58,086 nt of DNA from Bacteroidales bacterium UBA2800 (GCA_002351925.1 DEHM01000024.1:52572-110657), one strand, 5' to 3'. Shown: positions 36,273 through 45,656, numbered from the stretch's first letter. A program made the numbers and translations. Notes: generated by a model not told the origin, from the sequence alone.

Positions 36273-37493
36273 TTACTCTTTCTTCCAAAATTTCGTCCCT
36301 TGCAGCTCGTCGGGCATATACTGCTGTGCTATCCAGTGTCCCGGATAGTCGTGCGGGTACAGATAGCCGTCGGCGTATCCCAGTTCCTTCATCAGGCTCG
36401 TCGGTGCGTTCCTCAGGTGCAGCGGAACGGGGAGGTTACCCGTCTCCCGCACTTTTGCCAAGGCCTCGTCAATAGCCAGATACGCGGAGTTGTCTTTCTT
36501 ACAGGTCGCCAGATAGATCGTCGTCTCTGCCAGTGGGATACGTCCTTCCGGCCAGCCTATCTTATTCACTACGTCAAAACAGGTGTTAGCCAGCAACATC
36601 GCATTCGGGTTTGCCAGGCCGATGTCTTCACTCGCCAGTATTACCAGTCGGCGGGCAATGAACTTCGGGTCCTCGCCGCCTTCTATCATCCTCGCCAGCC
36701 AATATATAGCCGCATCCGGGTCACTGCCGCGTACCGACTTGATGAACGCCGAGATAATGTCGTAGTGCATCTCTCCGTCTTTGTCGTACGCCAGCGGGTT
36801 CTGCTGCAGCTGTTTGGTCACAGTCTCGTTGTCAATCACCTTCGCGCCGCTGTTGGCTACCAGCTCGATGATGTTGAGCAGTTTGCGGGCATCGCCACCG
36901 CTGTAGCGCAACAGGGCTTCAGTGGCCACAATCTGCAGTCCCAGCCCGCGTATCGTCTCGTCTTTCTGCATCACGCGGTCCAGCAGTTCCAGCAGATCTG
37001 CTTTGTCCATACTCTTCAGCACATAGACCTGACAACGGCTCAGTAGGGGAGTGATGACCTCAAAACTCGGGTTCTCGGTTGTCGCACCTATCAGGGTCAC
37101 GGTACCGTCTTCCACGGCGCCCAGCAGGCTGTCCTGCTGACTCTTGCTGAAGCGGTGGATCTCGTCGATAAAGAGTATCGGACTCTGCCCGTCCGTCGGG
37201 GCAAACAGTCCGCTGTTCAGACTCGCCGTACGTTTGGCTTTGTCTATCACGTCGCGCACCTCTTTCACACCGCTCGTCACAGCACTCAGCGTGTAGAACG
37301 GACGCTGCAGTTGGTGAGCGATGATACGCGCAAGCGTCGTCTTGCCTACGCCCGGAGGACCCCACAGGATAAAACTGGAGAGGTTTCCGCTCTCTATCAT
37401 CTGCCTCAGTATAGCGCCTTGGCCTACCAGGTGCTTCTGGCCTATATACTCGTCCAGCGTCTTCGGACGCATTCTTTCCGCTAATGGCAACAT
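36273..37493 (-). CDS. rarA: Replication-associated recombination protein RarA (MgsA)
   Basis: A 406-residue AAA+ ATPase related to clamp loaders, acting at stalled replication forks. Features: RPKTLDEYIGQKHLVG, Walker A GPPGVGKTT, Walker B LFIDEIHRF, sensor GATTENPSF and the C-terminal MgsA region (GSDPDAAIYWLARMIEGGED). It overlaps recN by 13 nt; both are DNA-repair genes. Confidence 0.95.
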   Translation of the reverse strand: MLPLAERMRPKTLDEYIGQKHLVGQGAILRQMIESGNLSSFILWGPPGVGKTTLARIIAHQLQRPFYTLSAVTSGVKEVRDVIDKAKRTASLNSGLFAPTDGQSPILFIDEIHRFSKSQQDSLLGAVEDGTVTLIGATTENPSFEVITPLLSRCQVYVLKSMDKADLLELLDRVMQKDETIRGLGLQIVATEALLRYSGGDARKLLNIIELVANSGAKVIDNETVTKQLQQNPLAYDKDGEMHYDIISAFIKSVRGSDPDAAIYWLARMIEGGEDPKFIARRLVILASEDIGLANPNAMLLANTCFDVVNKIGWPEGRIPLAETTIYLATCKKDNSAYLAIDEALAKVRETGNLPVPLHLRNAPTSLMKELGYADGYLYPHDYPGHWIAQQYMPDELQGTKFWKKE

Positions 37494-39058
37494 AATAGTT
37501 CTTTGGCTGTGTTCAGTGCCGCCTCGCTGGTGTTCTTTCCGCTCAGCATGCTGGCTATTTCTTGTATCCGTTCGTCGTTCGTCAAACGGCGTATATGTGT
37601 CTCGGTCCTCCGGTCTGTATCGGCCTTATAGACCTTATAGTGGGTTGCTCCCTGTGCGGCTATCTGCGGCAGGTGGGTGATGGCGATGATCTGTCTGCTC
37701 TTAGCCATCTCACGCATGATAGCTGCCATCTGCGTAGCTATCTCGCCGCTCACGCCGGTGTCTATCTCGTCGAAGATGATAGTAGGCAGACCCTTGGTGC
37801 TGGCGATCAGCGCTTTCACACAGAGCATCAGTCGGCTTATCTCACCGCCGGAGGCTACTTCGCTCACCGCCCGCAGACTCTGATTCAGGTTGGCCGCAAA
37901 GAGTATCTGTACCTCGTCGCATCCGCGGGGCGCGAAATCCTCGGTCGCCCGAATGGGTATCTCTACCTTGGCATGTGCCACACCTAGTTGGCGAAGACCA
38001 TTTATCAGCCGCTCGCTGATAGTGCCTACCACGGCCTCGCGACTCTTCGTCAGGGCGGCCGCACGCTTCTGCAGTTCTTCACGCGCTGCGTCCAGGGTCT
38101 TTTGCGCCTGCGCGATGTCGAAGTCGAAACTGTCCAGCCGTTGCACTTGTTTGGCCAGTTCATCACGCGTGGCTATCAGCGCCTCTATCGTCTCTGCACC
38201 GAACTTACGTTTCAGTTCTTCCAGTTGACCGATACGTTCTTCTACCCACGCCAGACGCTCCGGATCCATCTCCAGACGGTTCAGCGCACGCTCTGCCTCC
38301 TCGGCGATGTCCTGTAGTTCGATACGCGCACTGTCCAGTCGCTCCTGCAGTTCCGGTGCAGCCTCGTCCAGCCGACACGCACGAATGGCATCCAACGCGC
38401 TGCCTTGCTCGCCACTCAGCGCTGCTACAGTTGTCTGCAGCGCTGCCTGTATCTCCTCTGCGTGACTTAGACGATATTGCTCCGTCTCCAGTTCTTCCAG
38501 TTCGCCGGCCTGCAGCTGTGCCTCGTCCAGCAGCTGATAGCGGTATTGTATATAGTCGGCATCCTGCTGACTCTTCTTGGCCAGCGCTTGCAGGTGGTGT
38601 AGCGCTTCTGCAGCCTCCAGATAACGGCTGTACTGCTCGCTGTAGGCCGCTTGCTGCGACGCGTTACCGGCCAAGGCATCGACGATGTCCAACTGGAAGT
38701 CGGCGTTCTCTATCAGCAGGTTGGCGTGCTGCGAGTGGATATCGATCAGCCGGTTGGCCAGCACCTTCAACTCCTGCAGCGTCACCAGCCCATCGTCCAC
38801 AAACGAACGACTCTTGCCGTTGCTGTATAGTTCTCGACGTACGATACAGTCGTCGAAGGTCGCCTCGATGACACAGCGATCCTCGCCGTCGGTGATGGCT
38901 TTGCTGTCCGCACGGGCACCCATCACCAGCGCCAAAGCGCCCAGGATAATGGTCTTACCTGCACCTGTCTCACCCGTCATCACGGAGAAACCCTCGCCGA
39001 AGTCGATATCCAGATGACTGATCAGAGCATAATTCTCTATGTGTAAATGTTTTAACAT
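37481..39058 (-). CDS. recN: DNA repair protein RecN
   Basis: A 525-residue SMC-like ATPase of double-strand break repair. Walker A GETGAGKT is near residue 35; a coiled-coil arm covers about residues 160-370; the C-terminal half has the signature GGEISRLMLCVKAL, Walker B IIFDEIDTGVSG and ITHLPQIAAQG. Length is slightly short compared with about 550 in many homologues. It starts 2 nt after the DUF4835 gene, a neighbourhood common in Bacteroidota. Confidence 0.96.
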   Translation of the reverse strand: MLKHLHIENYALISHLDIDFGEGFSVMTGETGAGKTIILGALALVMGARADSKAITDGEDRCVIEATFDDCIVRRELYSNGKSRSFVDDGLVTLQELKVLANRLIDIHSQHANLLIENADFQLDIVDALAGNASQQAAYSEQYSRYLEAAEALHHLQALAKKSQQDADYIQYRYQLLDEAQLQAGELEELETEQYRLSHAEEIQAALQTTVAALSGEQGSALDAIRACRLDEAAPELQERLDSARIELQDIAEEAERALNRLEMDPERLAWVEERIGQLEELKRKFGAETIEALIATRDELAKQVQRLDSFDFDIAQAQKTLDAAREELQKRAAALTKSREAVVGTISERLINGLRQLGVAHAKVEIPIRATEDFAPRGCDEVQILFAANLNQSLRAVSEVASGGEISRLMLCVKALIASTKGLPTIIFDEIDTGVSGEIATQMAAIMREMAKSRQIIAITHLPQIAAQGATHYKVYKADTDRRTETHIRRLTNDERIQEIASMLSGKNTSEAALNTAKELLCCH

Positions 39059-39060
39059 CC

Positions 39061-39963
39061 TTACTTTATCTTGTCGTATGTTTCTTGCCGTGTCGGGTCG
39101 ATATCCATGAGGATGTCGTACACGGTCTTTTTCTCTTCGCTCGTGCCTTTCTTGAAGATATCTACTATCTCCTCGTTCTTGGCGTCGAGGAAAGTATTCA
39201 CCAGGAAGGTGGCCGGTCGGGCACGATAGGTCTCTTTGAGCACAGGGATCCCTTCTGCAATACGTGCACGGGCATTGCCCACGTTAGCGGCCATTTCGTC
39301 CAGTCCCAGACGGTGGTACACGTAGTAGAACTCACGGTACTTACGGAAGGCTTCGTCTTGCAGGTTGTTGGCCAACGCATAACGGTTGCGGTTGCTCTCA
39401 AAAGCACGCCAGCCGCGTTGCTCCAGGTCACTCATCGGCGTCGACTGACAAGCGTTCACAATCTGCTCGCATTGCTCGAAGAACGGATTGCCGCCCAGAC
39501 GCTGATAACTGTCCTGGTCGTGACCGATGATCAGGTAGCAGTAGAACGCCAGCATCGCTGTCAGATTAGTGGTGAACTGGTTCTGCTGCCACTCGATACG
39601 GTCGAACTCGGCATAGGTGAAGTTGAACGCACCGTCCTGCAGGTTCAGCAGCGGAGTGGTGTAGGTAGTGCCATACACGGGACGACGGCTCTGCAGTGTC
39701 ATCTGACAGGTGTACATATCGTCTGCCACGCCGTTCACCACAATCAGCATCGAGCACTCTATCTTCTCGTGCTCCGCATAGGTCATGTTGGTCCAACGGT
39801 TGCTGTTGATATACTCCTCGATGCTCGTTTTCAGCGTCTCGTACACCTGTTTGTTGGTGCCTTCTATCTTGTCGCTGTTGATCGTCACCGAGCAGCGTAG
39901 CTCTTGCGCCGAGAGACCGATCCACATCAATGCTCCAGATAGTACTAAAATAAATCGTCTCAT
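39061..39963 (-). CDS. DUF4835 family exported protein (PorD-like)
   Basis: A 300-residue protein with a signal peptide (FILVLSGALMWIGLSAQ) and the typical start ELRCSVTINSDKIEGTNKQVYETL. This Bacteroidota family often sits next to recN; some annotations name it PorD and link it with type IX secretion, which I cannot confirm here. The presence of a gliding-type C-terminal domain protein in the same window is compatible with such a system. It overlaps the DUF4831 gene by 4 nt. Confidence 0.82.
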   Translation of the reverse strand: MRRFILVLSGALMWIGLSAQELRCSVTINSDKIEGTNKQVYETLKTSIEEYINSNRWTNMTYAEHEKIECSMLIVVNGVADDMYTCQMTLQSRRPVYGTTYTTPLLNLQDGAFNFTYAEFDRIEWQQNQFTTNLTAMLAFYCYLIIGHDQDSYQRLGGNPFFEQCEQIVNACQSTPMSDLEQRGWRAFESNRNRYALANNLQDEAFRKYREFYYVYHRLGLDEMAANVGNARARIAEGIPVLKETYRARPATFLVNTFLDAKNEEIVDIFKKGTSEEKKTVYDILMDIDPTRQETYDKIK

Positions 39964-41009
39964 TGTGCAATCGATTGAATATTGCCGGTTGGTACATCAA
40001 AACGTATCACGGGCAGTTTTTGTCCGGTGAACAAGTCGCGTGTCAGCGGTACGTCTATACCCAGTTGTGCCACGGGCAGTGTCTTGCTACCCAGTTCTTT
40101 ACCGCGGTAGGTCACGGTTACCTCACTGCTGCCCGGCAGGTTATAAATCAGTTGCGAGGGTTGCGGAGCGTTCTTCGCCTTTTTCTTAGGCTGCTCCTCC
40201 TCGGCGTACAGCTGACGATGGTTCTTTAGCGTCACGACGATGCTGTCGGCCTCCAGGTTCTCTGCCTCGGTAAAGCCGTTCTCTTCCGAGAAATAGAGCA
40301 CCAAGCGCTCGTCGTCCTGTTTGCCCGGTGTATAACCTACTTCATGTTGTTCCTTGCGGGTCGTACGGCTTCCTACAAACAGTGCCACCAGTTGTTTCTC
40401 TTCAGCCTGCATCTGCTGTAGCACCAGTTGCATCGCCTGACCGTCGGCAGGGGCATGATCCACTTCACCGCTCAGGAGGAACATACGGCTCTCGCGAATA
40501 CGGTATATCTGCTTGGCTACGGCGCGTGCACGCGACTCCTCGTCCGGTTGCTCCAGTTCCTCTTCGGTCAGCGGAGCCGCCTCGGGCACTACGGTCACCG
40601 GTGCTGGAGCAGCTTCCGGCTCTTTGGGCTTGGCAGGACTGGTCGTACGCAGGTTGTAACCCTCTATCAGGCCACGCTTATCCAGCGTCAGCAGTTGGGT
40701 CGGCATACTCGGCTCGGCCACAATCTTCCTTACTCGCGTCGTGTCGGCATGTGTGCGCCGGCCTATCTCTACGCCGTCCAGCGTGTAGGTCGTCGTCGTC
40801 TCTTGAACGGCATCCTTCACGCCCAACAGCTGCTCCGCATAACGGCAGAACCTACCGGCTTCCTGCACCTCTACGGTGTAGCGGAATAGCATACTTACTT
40901 CTGTCTTGGGGGCGAAATAGAGCACTGCCATCTCACCTTCTGCTACCTGTTGAGCCCCGCCCAACATCCACATCATTGCTCCTGAGAGCATCAAAAACAT
41001 TCGTTTCAT
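39960..41009 (-). CDS. DUF4831 family exported protein
   Basis: A 349-residue protein with a signal peptide (FLMLSGAMMWMLGGAQ) resembling the one of the following DUF4835 protein. YFAPKTEVSMLFRYTVEVQEAGRFCRYAEQLLG is the recognisable DUF4831 start. Function is unknown. It ends in an ATGA overlap with the DUF4835 gene and begins directly after the aroE stop, so both exported proteins are embedded in a housekeeping run. Confidence 0.8.
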   Translation of the reverse strand: MKRMFLMLSGAMMWMLGGAQQVAEGEMAVLYFAPKTEVSMLFRYTVEVQEAGRFCRYAEQLLGVKDAVQETTTTYTLDGVEIGRRTHADTTRVRKIVAEPSMPTQLLTLDKRGLIEGYNLRTTSPAKPKEPEAAPAPVTVVPEAAPLTEEELEQPDEESRARAVAKQIYRIRESRMFLLSGEVDHAPADGQAMQLVLQQMQAEEKQLVALFVGSRTTRKEQHEVGYTPGKQDDERLVLYFSEENGFTEAENLEADSIVVTLKNHRQLYAEEEQPKKKAKNAPQPSQLIYNLPGSSEVTVTYRGKELGSKTLPVAQLGIDVPLTRDLFTGQKLPVIRFDVPTGNIQSIAQ

Positions 41010-41756
41010 CTATCTTAATTCTTTATAATTTCCCTTCCAAATCTCCCACGCTGCTTGGGCTTGACCTATCAGCATCGCCAGTCCGTTTACGGTCTGTGCG
41101 CCCTGCGCCTTGCCTTGCTTCAGGAACAGCGTCTCCTCGGGGTTGTACACGCAGTCGTACAGCAGGTGCCGCTCCGTGAGCAGCTCATAGGGTATCGGCG
41201 GGCAGCTGTCCACATCGGGATACATACCTAGTGGGGTGCAGTTGACGACGATGGTGTGTGCCTCCATCACGGCGGCGTCCAACATCGTGTAGTCTAAGAT
41301 GCTGGTGCTCTCTGTCCGGCTCACGCGGGTCGAACTTATACCCAGCGCCTGCAGCCCGTGACACACGGCGAGCGATGCTCCTCCGGTGCCCAGCACCAAC
41401 GCACGGCGGTCGTACGGCCGTATCAGATCTCGCATCGATTCCACAAAACCGATATAGTCGGTGTTGTAACCTACGCCTTGCTTCACTACGTTGACTGCAC
41501 CTATCTGCTCTGCCGACTTATCGAGTTGCCGCAGATAAGGTATCACCTGCTGCTTATACGGATAGGTGATATTCGCTCCGTCCAACCGCTGCAATAGTTC
41601 TCTCACCTGCCGTCCATTGTCCATTGTCCATTGTCCGTTATCTACAGGGTACAACGAGTACTCCGCGTCGATTCCCTCGCGCGCAAAGAGCTCATTGAAA
41701 TAACTCGCCGAGAGCGAGTGCTCCAACGGATAACCTATGATACCGTAGTGACGCAT
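41010..41756 (-). CDS. aroE: Shikimate dehydrogenase
   Basis: Reduces 3-dehydroshikimate to shikimate with NADPH in aromatic amino acid synthesis. The 248-residue protein shows GIIGYPLEHSLSASYFN, the substrate-site Lys in ITYPYKQ, Asp in GYNTDYIGF and the nucleotide-binding LGTGGAS. A heptamer tandem repeat at 41612-41640 encodes the odd insert NGQWTMDNG between beta-strands near residue 45. The start overlaps tilS by 22 nt. Confidence 0.93.
   Translation of the reverse strand: MRHYGIIGYPLEHSLSASYFNELFAREGIDAEYSLYPVDNGQWTMDNGRQVRELLQRLDGANITYPYKQQVIPYLRQLDKSAEQIGAVNVVKQGVGYNTDYIGFVESMRDLIRPYDRRALVLGTGGASLAVCHGLQALGISSTRVSRTESTSILDYTMLDAAVMEAHTIVVNCTPLGMYPDVDSCPPIPYELLTERHLLYDCVYNPEETLFLKQGKAQGAQTVNGLAMLIGQAQAAWEIWKGNYKELR
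41612..41640 (-). repeat. Heptamer tandem repeat inside aroE
   Basis: In plus-strand reading GTCCATT three times and GTCCGTT once; in the sense of the gene this is the ACAATGG heptamer also found in cinA (6161-6190). It encodes a low-complexity stretch inside the enzyme. Confidence 0.75.
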
Positions 41757-42616
41757 AATTTTCCTTTTCGGATGGTTGCTTCGTGGGTCTTCGAGCGGAA
41801 TACTTTACCGCCTTCTCCCTTCTGCAACGCATCGTAAATCTTATCTATTTCCGCGAAATTGTATTCGCGAAGTTCTTCATATAGCTTCGCCATACCTGCT
41901 TCGCGAGTACACCTGCCCTCTAGTATATCCAGGTAGCCTTGCATGCGGTCGGCCGTCTCGGCGATATGCTCGATGTCCGACTTGGCATAGCTGCGCAGCT
42001 GCTCGCGAATGGCGTTACGGGTGATAGACGTGTCACTATTGGTGCTGTCGTCCACCCATGCTTGCTGACGTTTGTCGCGCAGGTAGTGCTCGATATAATC
42101 GCGTGTGGTGCAGAGTAGGGGACGCACTACGGGCACACCCTCCGGGGCATAAGCATTCTTACTCAGCGGACGCATTCCCGTCAGCCCACGTAGCCCGCAA
42201 CCGCGCCGCAAGTTCAGCAGCAGTGTCTCTGCCTGGTCGTTCTGATGGTGGGCTACGGCTACAGCCTGACAGCTGTGACGCTGTGCTGTCTCGTCGAACC
42301 ACCGGTAGCGCAGTTCACGCGCCGCCATCTCTATGCTCAATGCGTGTGCCCGCGCGTATGATGAGGTGTCAAACCGCGTTACCTCCAGCGGTACTTCCAG
42401 CCGTGCACACAGCTCCCGTACGAACGCCTCGTCACGGTCGCTTTCTGCGCCACGCAGGCCGAAGTTGCAATGCGCCACCACACAATGGTAGCCGCCACGC
42501 ACCAGCACGTCCAGCAACGCCACGCTGTCCGCGCCGCCACTTACGCCCACCAGCACCGGCTTCTGTTTGTCCAGCAAGCCGTGCTTGCGAATATATGTCG
42601 TTACCCGCCTAAGCAC
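41735..42616 (-). CDS. tilS: tRNA(Ile)-lysidine synthase, short form
   Basis: Modifies C34 of the CAU-anticodon tRNA-Ile to lysidine so that it reads AUA. The PP-loop motif VSGGADSVAL, HCNFGLRG, the HHQNDQAETLLLNL segment and RNAIRE are all present. At 293 residues it is far shorter than the roughly 430-residue E. coli enzyme: it keeps the N-terminal domain plus about 70 residues, and lacks most of the usual C-terminal tRNA-binding domains. It overlaps ettA (8 nt) and aroE (22 nt). Confidence 0.9.
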   Translation of the reverse strand: MLRRVTTYIRKHGLLDKQKPVLVGVSGGADSVALLDVLVRGGYHCVVAHCNFGLRGAESDRDEAFVRELCARLEVPLEVTRFDTSSYARAHALSIEMAARELRYRWFDETAQRHSCQAVAVAHHQNDQAETLLLNLRRGCGLRGLTGMRPLSKNAYAPEGVPVVRPLLCTTRDYIEHYLRDKRQQAWVDDSTNSDTSITRNAIREQLRSYAKSDIEHIAETADRMQGYLDILEGRCTREAGMAKLYEELREYNFAEIDKIYDALQKGEGGKVFRSKTHEATIRKGKLCVTTVS

Positions 42617-44285
42617 CTAAACCTCTGTACTTCACACGTTTCGGTTCACAAGCCTCCTCGCCGAGCCGCATCTTCTTATTCTCTTCGTACTCCGAGTAAC
42701 TGCCCTCGAACCAGAACACTTTTCCGTCGCCTTCATACGCCAGAATATGCGTACAAATACGATCCAGGAACCAGCGATCGTGACTAATCACTACTGCACA
42801 ACCGGCGAAGTTCTCCAGTCCTTCCTCCAGTGCCCGCAGCGTGTTCACGTCGATATCGTTGGTCGGTTCGTCGAGCAGCAGCACGTTGGCTTCGCTCTTG
42901 AGCGTCAGCGCCAGATGCAGGCGGTTGCGTTCACCGCCCGACAGCACACCGCATTTTTTCTCTTGGTCCGCCCCGGTGAAGTTAAACCGGCTCAGGTACG
43001 CACGGGCATTGATCTCGCGGCCTGCCACGCGGATGAACTCCGTGCCGCCGCTGATGGTCTCGAAAACCGACTTGTTGGGGGCGATGTCCGTATGTTGCTG
43101 GTCCACATAGCCTATCTTGACCGTCTCGCCTACCGAAAACGTGCCCTTATCGGCTTTCTCCGTGCCAATGATCATGCGGAACAACGTCGTCTTACCGGCA
43201 CCGTTAGGACCGATCACGCCGACGATACCGTTAGGCGGCAACATGAAGTTGAGGTCCTCAAAGAGCAGCCTGTCGCCAAACGACTTGGCTACGCCTTCGG
43301 CATTGATGACCTTGTTTCCCAAACGCGGGCCGTTGGGAATGAAGATCTCCAGTTTCTCTTCTTTGGTCTTCTGCTCCTCGTTCAACATACGGTCGTAAGC
43401 TTCCAGACGGGCTTTCTGTTTCGCGTGACGTGCCTTGGGTGCCATGTGTATCCATTCCAACTCGCGCTCCAATGTCTTCCGGCGCTTGCTGGCCTGTTTC
43501 TCTTCCTGCGCCATGCGGGCGGTCTTCTGCTCCAGCCAACTCGAGTAATTGCCTTTCCAGGGGATACCCTCACCGCGATCCAACTCCAGAATCCAACCGG
43601 CGACGTTATCGAGGAAATAACGATCGTGCGTGATACAGATGACCGTACCGGCATATTGTTGCAGGTGCTGCTCCAGCCAGTCTATTGACTCGGCATCCAA
43701 GTGGTTCGTCGGTTCGTCGAGCAGCAACACGTCGGGTTGCTGCAGTAGCAGACGACAAAGGGCTACGCGACGACGCTCACCTCCCGAGAGGGTGGTAACA
43801 CTCGCGTCATCCGGCGGACAACGCAGCGCGTCCATGGCTCGATCCAGACGCTGGTCGATGTTCCAGGCGTCGGCGGCATCCAGTTTGTCTTGCAGTTCAG
43901 CCTGACGCGCCAAGAGCTTGTCGAAGTCGGCATCGGGCTCCGCAAACGCCATGTTGATATCGTCGTACTCCTTCAGCATATCCATGATGGGCTGCACACC
44001 TTCCTGCACCACCTCGCGCACCGTCTTGTTCGGGTCAAGTTTCGGGTCCTGCTCCAGGTAGCCTACGCTGTAGCCCGGTACCCATACCACTTCGCCCTGA
44101 TATTCTTTCTCGATGCCCGCGATAATTTTCATCAGCGTACTCTTGCCGGCGCCGTTCAGACCGATGATGCCGATCTTGGCACCATAGAAAAAGCTCAGGT
44201 ATATATTGTTCAGTACTCGTTTTTGCGGCGCGAAGGTCTTGCCTACGCCTACCATCGAAAAGATGATTTTCTTATCGTCTGCCAT
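42609..44285 (-). CDS. ettA: ABC-F protein EttA (energy-dependent translational throttle)
   Basis: A 558-residue ABC-F ATPase that binds the ribosomal E site and gates elongation by ATP/ADP state. Two ABC domains: Walker A GLNGAGKST and GPNGAGKTT, signatures LSGGERRR and LSGGERNR, Walker B LLDEPTNHLD and LLDEPTNDID, with the P-site tRNA interaction linker (RELEWIHMAPKARHAKQKAR) between. I chose ATG 44285 (MADDKKIIFSMVGVGKTF); the open frame extends 16 codons upstream into the GH53 gene, which this start overlaps by 14 nt. Confidence 0.95.
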   Translation of the reverse strand: MADDKKIIFSMVGVGKTFAPQKRVLNNIYLSFFYGAKIGIIGLNGAGKSTLMKIIAGIEKEYQGEVVWVPGYSVGYLEQDPKLDPNKTVREVVQEGVQPIMDMLKEYDDINMAFAEPDADFDKLLARQAELQDKLDAADAWNIDQRLDRAMDALRCPPDDASVTTLSGGERRRVALCRLLLQQPDVLLLDEPTNHLDAESIDWLEQHLQQYAGTVICITHDRYFLDNVAGWILELDRGEGIPWKGNYSSWLEQKTARMAQEEKQASKRRKTLERELEWIHMAPKARHAKQKARLEAYDRMLNEEQKTKEEKLEIFIPNGPRLGNKVINAEGVAKSFGDRLLFEDLNFMLPPNGIVGVIGPNGAGKTTLFRMIIGTEKADKGTFSVGETVKIGYVDQQHTDIAPNKSVFETISGGTEFIRVAGREINARAYLSRFNFTGADQEKKCGVLSGGERNRLHLALTLKSEANVLLLDEPTNDIDVNTLRALEEGLENFAGCAVVISHDRWFLDRICTHILAYEGDGKVFWFEGSYSEYEENKKMRLGEEACEPKRVKYRGLGA

Positions 44286-45630
44286 AAATATCGTATATTT
44301 GTCCGTTTTTGATGATGTACAGTTGTCCGTCAATCATAATTTTCTTGCATCCGGTCGCGTCGGTATTCTCGCTTCCCACTTCTTCAACACCCTGCGGATC
44401 TTCGGGCAGGAAGTGTTTCATGTAGTAGGGCGCACACACCTCGTCGGCAGGCTTGGTGGCCGATACGTTGCCCGTTTTGTTGATAGTGTGACCGGAAGTC
44501 GTCGCCTGCTCGTTCCAGAAGCCGCGGTTCGACCAGGTCTCCTCCACCAGTCCGGCTTTGGTTGTCCAGTTGGCATAGTCGCCGTTGCCCAGGTCTTCAG
44601 GATACCAGTAGTTGATACCATCCACGTTCTCAAGCGGCTTGAGGTTGTCCACCAGGTCGCGCACGAAGTTGTATTGTCCTTGTACGGAGCACGGCCATGC
44701 GTCACGCGTGTCGCAGTTGACGCCCTGCGTCGGCCAGTACTGGAAATTATAGGCGCACTCCACGATGTGCACCCGTTTGGTGGGGAATAGTGTTTTTAGG
44801 TTGTTGATCGACTTGACCAGGTTGTACTTGTCGGTTTTCTCGGCCACTTGTTCGCTGTTCAGATAACCGTGCCAGAAGGGGTAGTAACTCAGTCCGATGA
44901 TGTCGAAATCGACGTTGTCGTTCTTCAACTTGTTGTAGTAATAACTGTTGTATCCGGTGTTAGTCGGGCGGTCGGTATGGATGATGATCTGTGCGTTAGG
45001 ACACTCTTCGCGCACGGCGTTACAGCCGGCGTGGAGTAGGCCGAGGTAGCCGCTCCAGTTGTCGCCGTTCTTGTCGTACGGGTGCACCTGTATGCCGCAC
45101 AGACCGTACATGATCTCGTTGCCTACCTGCACCAGGTCGGGTGTCGCGCCGGCTGCTTTCAGGGTCTGCAGCACCATGTGGGTATAGGTGCTGACGCTGT
45201 CGGCCATCACCGCATCCGACGCACCTTTCCACGCCGCAGGTGCTTGTATATGTCCGGCATCTACCCACGAATCGGAATAGTGGAAATCCAGCAGGAAGTA
45301 CGCACCGGCATCCTTGATGCGCTTACCCAGCGCCGTCACGTACGCCAGGTCTTGTACGATGGCATAGTCGGTCTTCTGATAGTCCGGTGCTTTCTGGTTG
45401 GGGTGCACAAAGATACGCACGCGGAAGGTGTTCCATCCGCAGTCGCTCACGAGCCAGGTAATCAGGTCCGTAATCTTTTGCCCGCTCACGTTCTTGTAGC
45501 CCGAGCTGTTTTTCTCGAACTGCGGCAACATGGATATATCGCCGCCTACGTAACGCGTCTGCGTCTCTTGTGCCACTACGCTCGCCCCCGCGAGCAATAC
45601 TGCTAATAATAAGGTGCTTAGTCGTTTCAT
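44272..45630 (-). CDS. Arabinogalactan endo-beta-1,4-galactanase (GH53), secreted
   Basis: A 452-residue GH53 enzyme that cleaves beta-1,4-galactan side chains of pectin. Signal peptide KRLSTLLLAVLLAGASVVAQ; GGDISMLPQFEKNS, FRVRIFVHP, DFHYSDSWVDAGHI; acid/base Glu in VQVGNEIMYG and nucleophile Glu in VHIVECAYN. The C-terminus carries a short tail (DGQLYIIKNGQIYDIYGRR) after a linker, like those of the subtilase and phosphoesterase. ATG 45630 follows the promoter by about 27 nt. No SusC/SusD or other polysaccharide-utilisation gene is nearby, which is unusual for such an enzyme. It is the first gene of the long minus-strand run. Confidence 0.93.
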   Translation of the reverse strand: MKRLSTLLLAVLLAGASVVAQETQTRYVGGDISMLPQFEKNSSGYKNVSGQKITDLITWLVSDCGWNTFRVRIFVHPNQKAPDYQKTDYAIVQDLAYVTALGKRIKDAGAYFLLDFHYSDSWVDAGHIQAPAAWKGASDAVMADSVSTYTHMVLQTLKAAGATPDLVQVGNEIMYGLCGIQVHPYDKNGDNWSGYLGLLHAGCNAVREECPNAQIIIHTDRPTNTGYNSYYYNKLKNDNVDFDIIGLSYYPFWHGYLNSEQVAEKTDKYNLVKSINNLKTLFPTKRVHIVECAYNFQYWPTQGVNCDTRDAWPCSVQGQYNFVRDLVDNLKPLENVDGINYWYPEDLGNGDYANWTTKAGLVEETWSNRGFWNEQATTSGHTINKTGNVSATKPADEVCAPYYMKHFLPEDPQGVEEVGSENTDATGCKKIMIDGQLYIIKNGQIYDIYGRR

Positions 45631-45656
45631 TTTACCTATACACATAAAATTCCGCG

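Noticed and set aside
44286..44333. Longer N-terminus for EttA
   Set aside because: The 16 added codons lie within the end of the galactanase gene and are not EttA-like; MADDKKIIFSM is the natural start.
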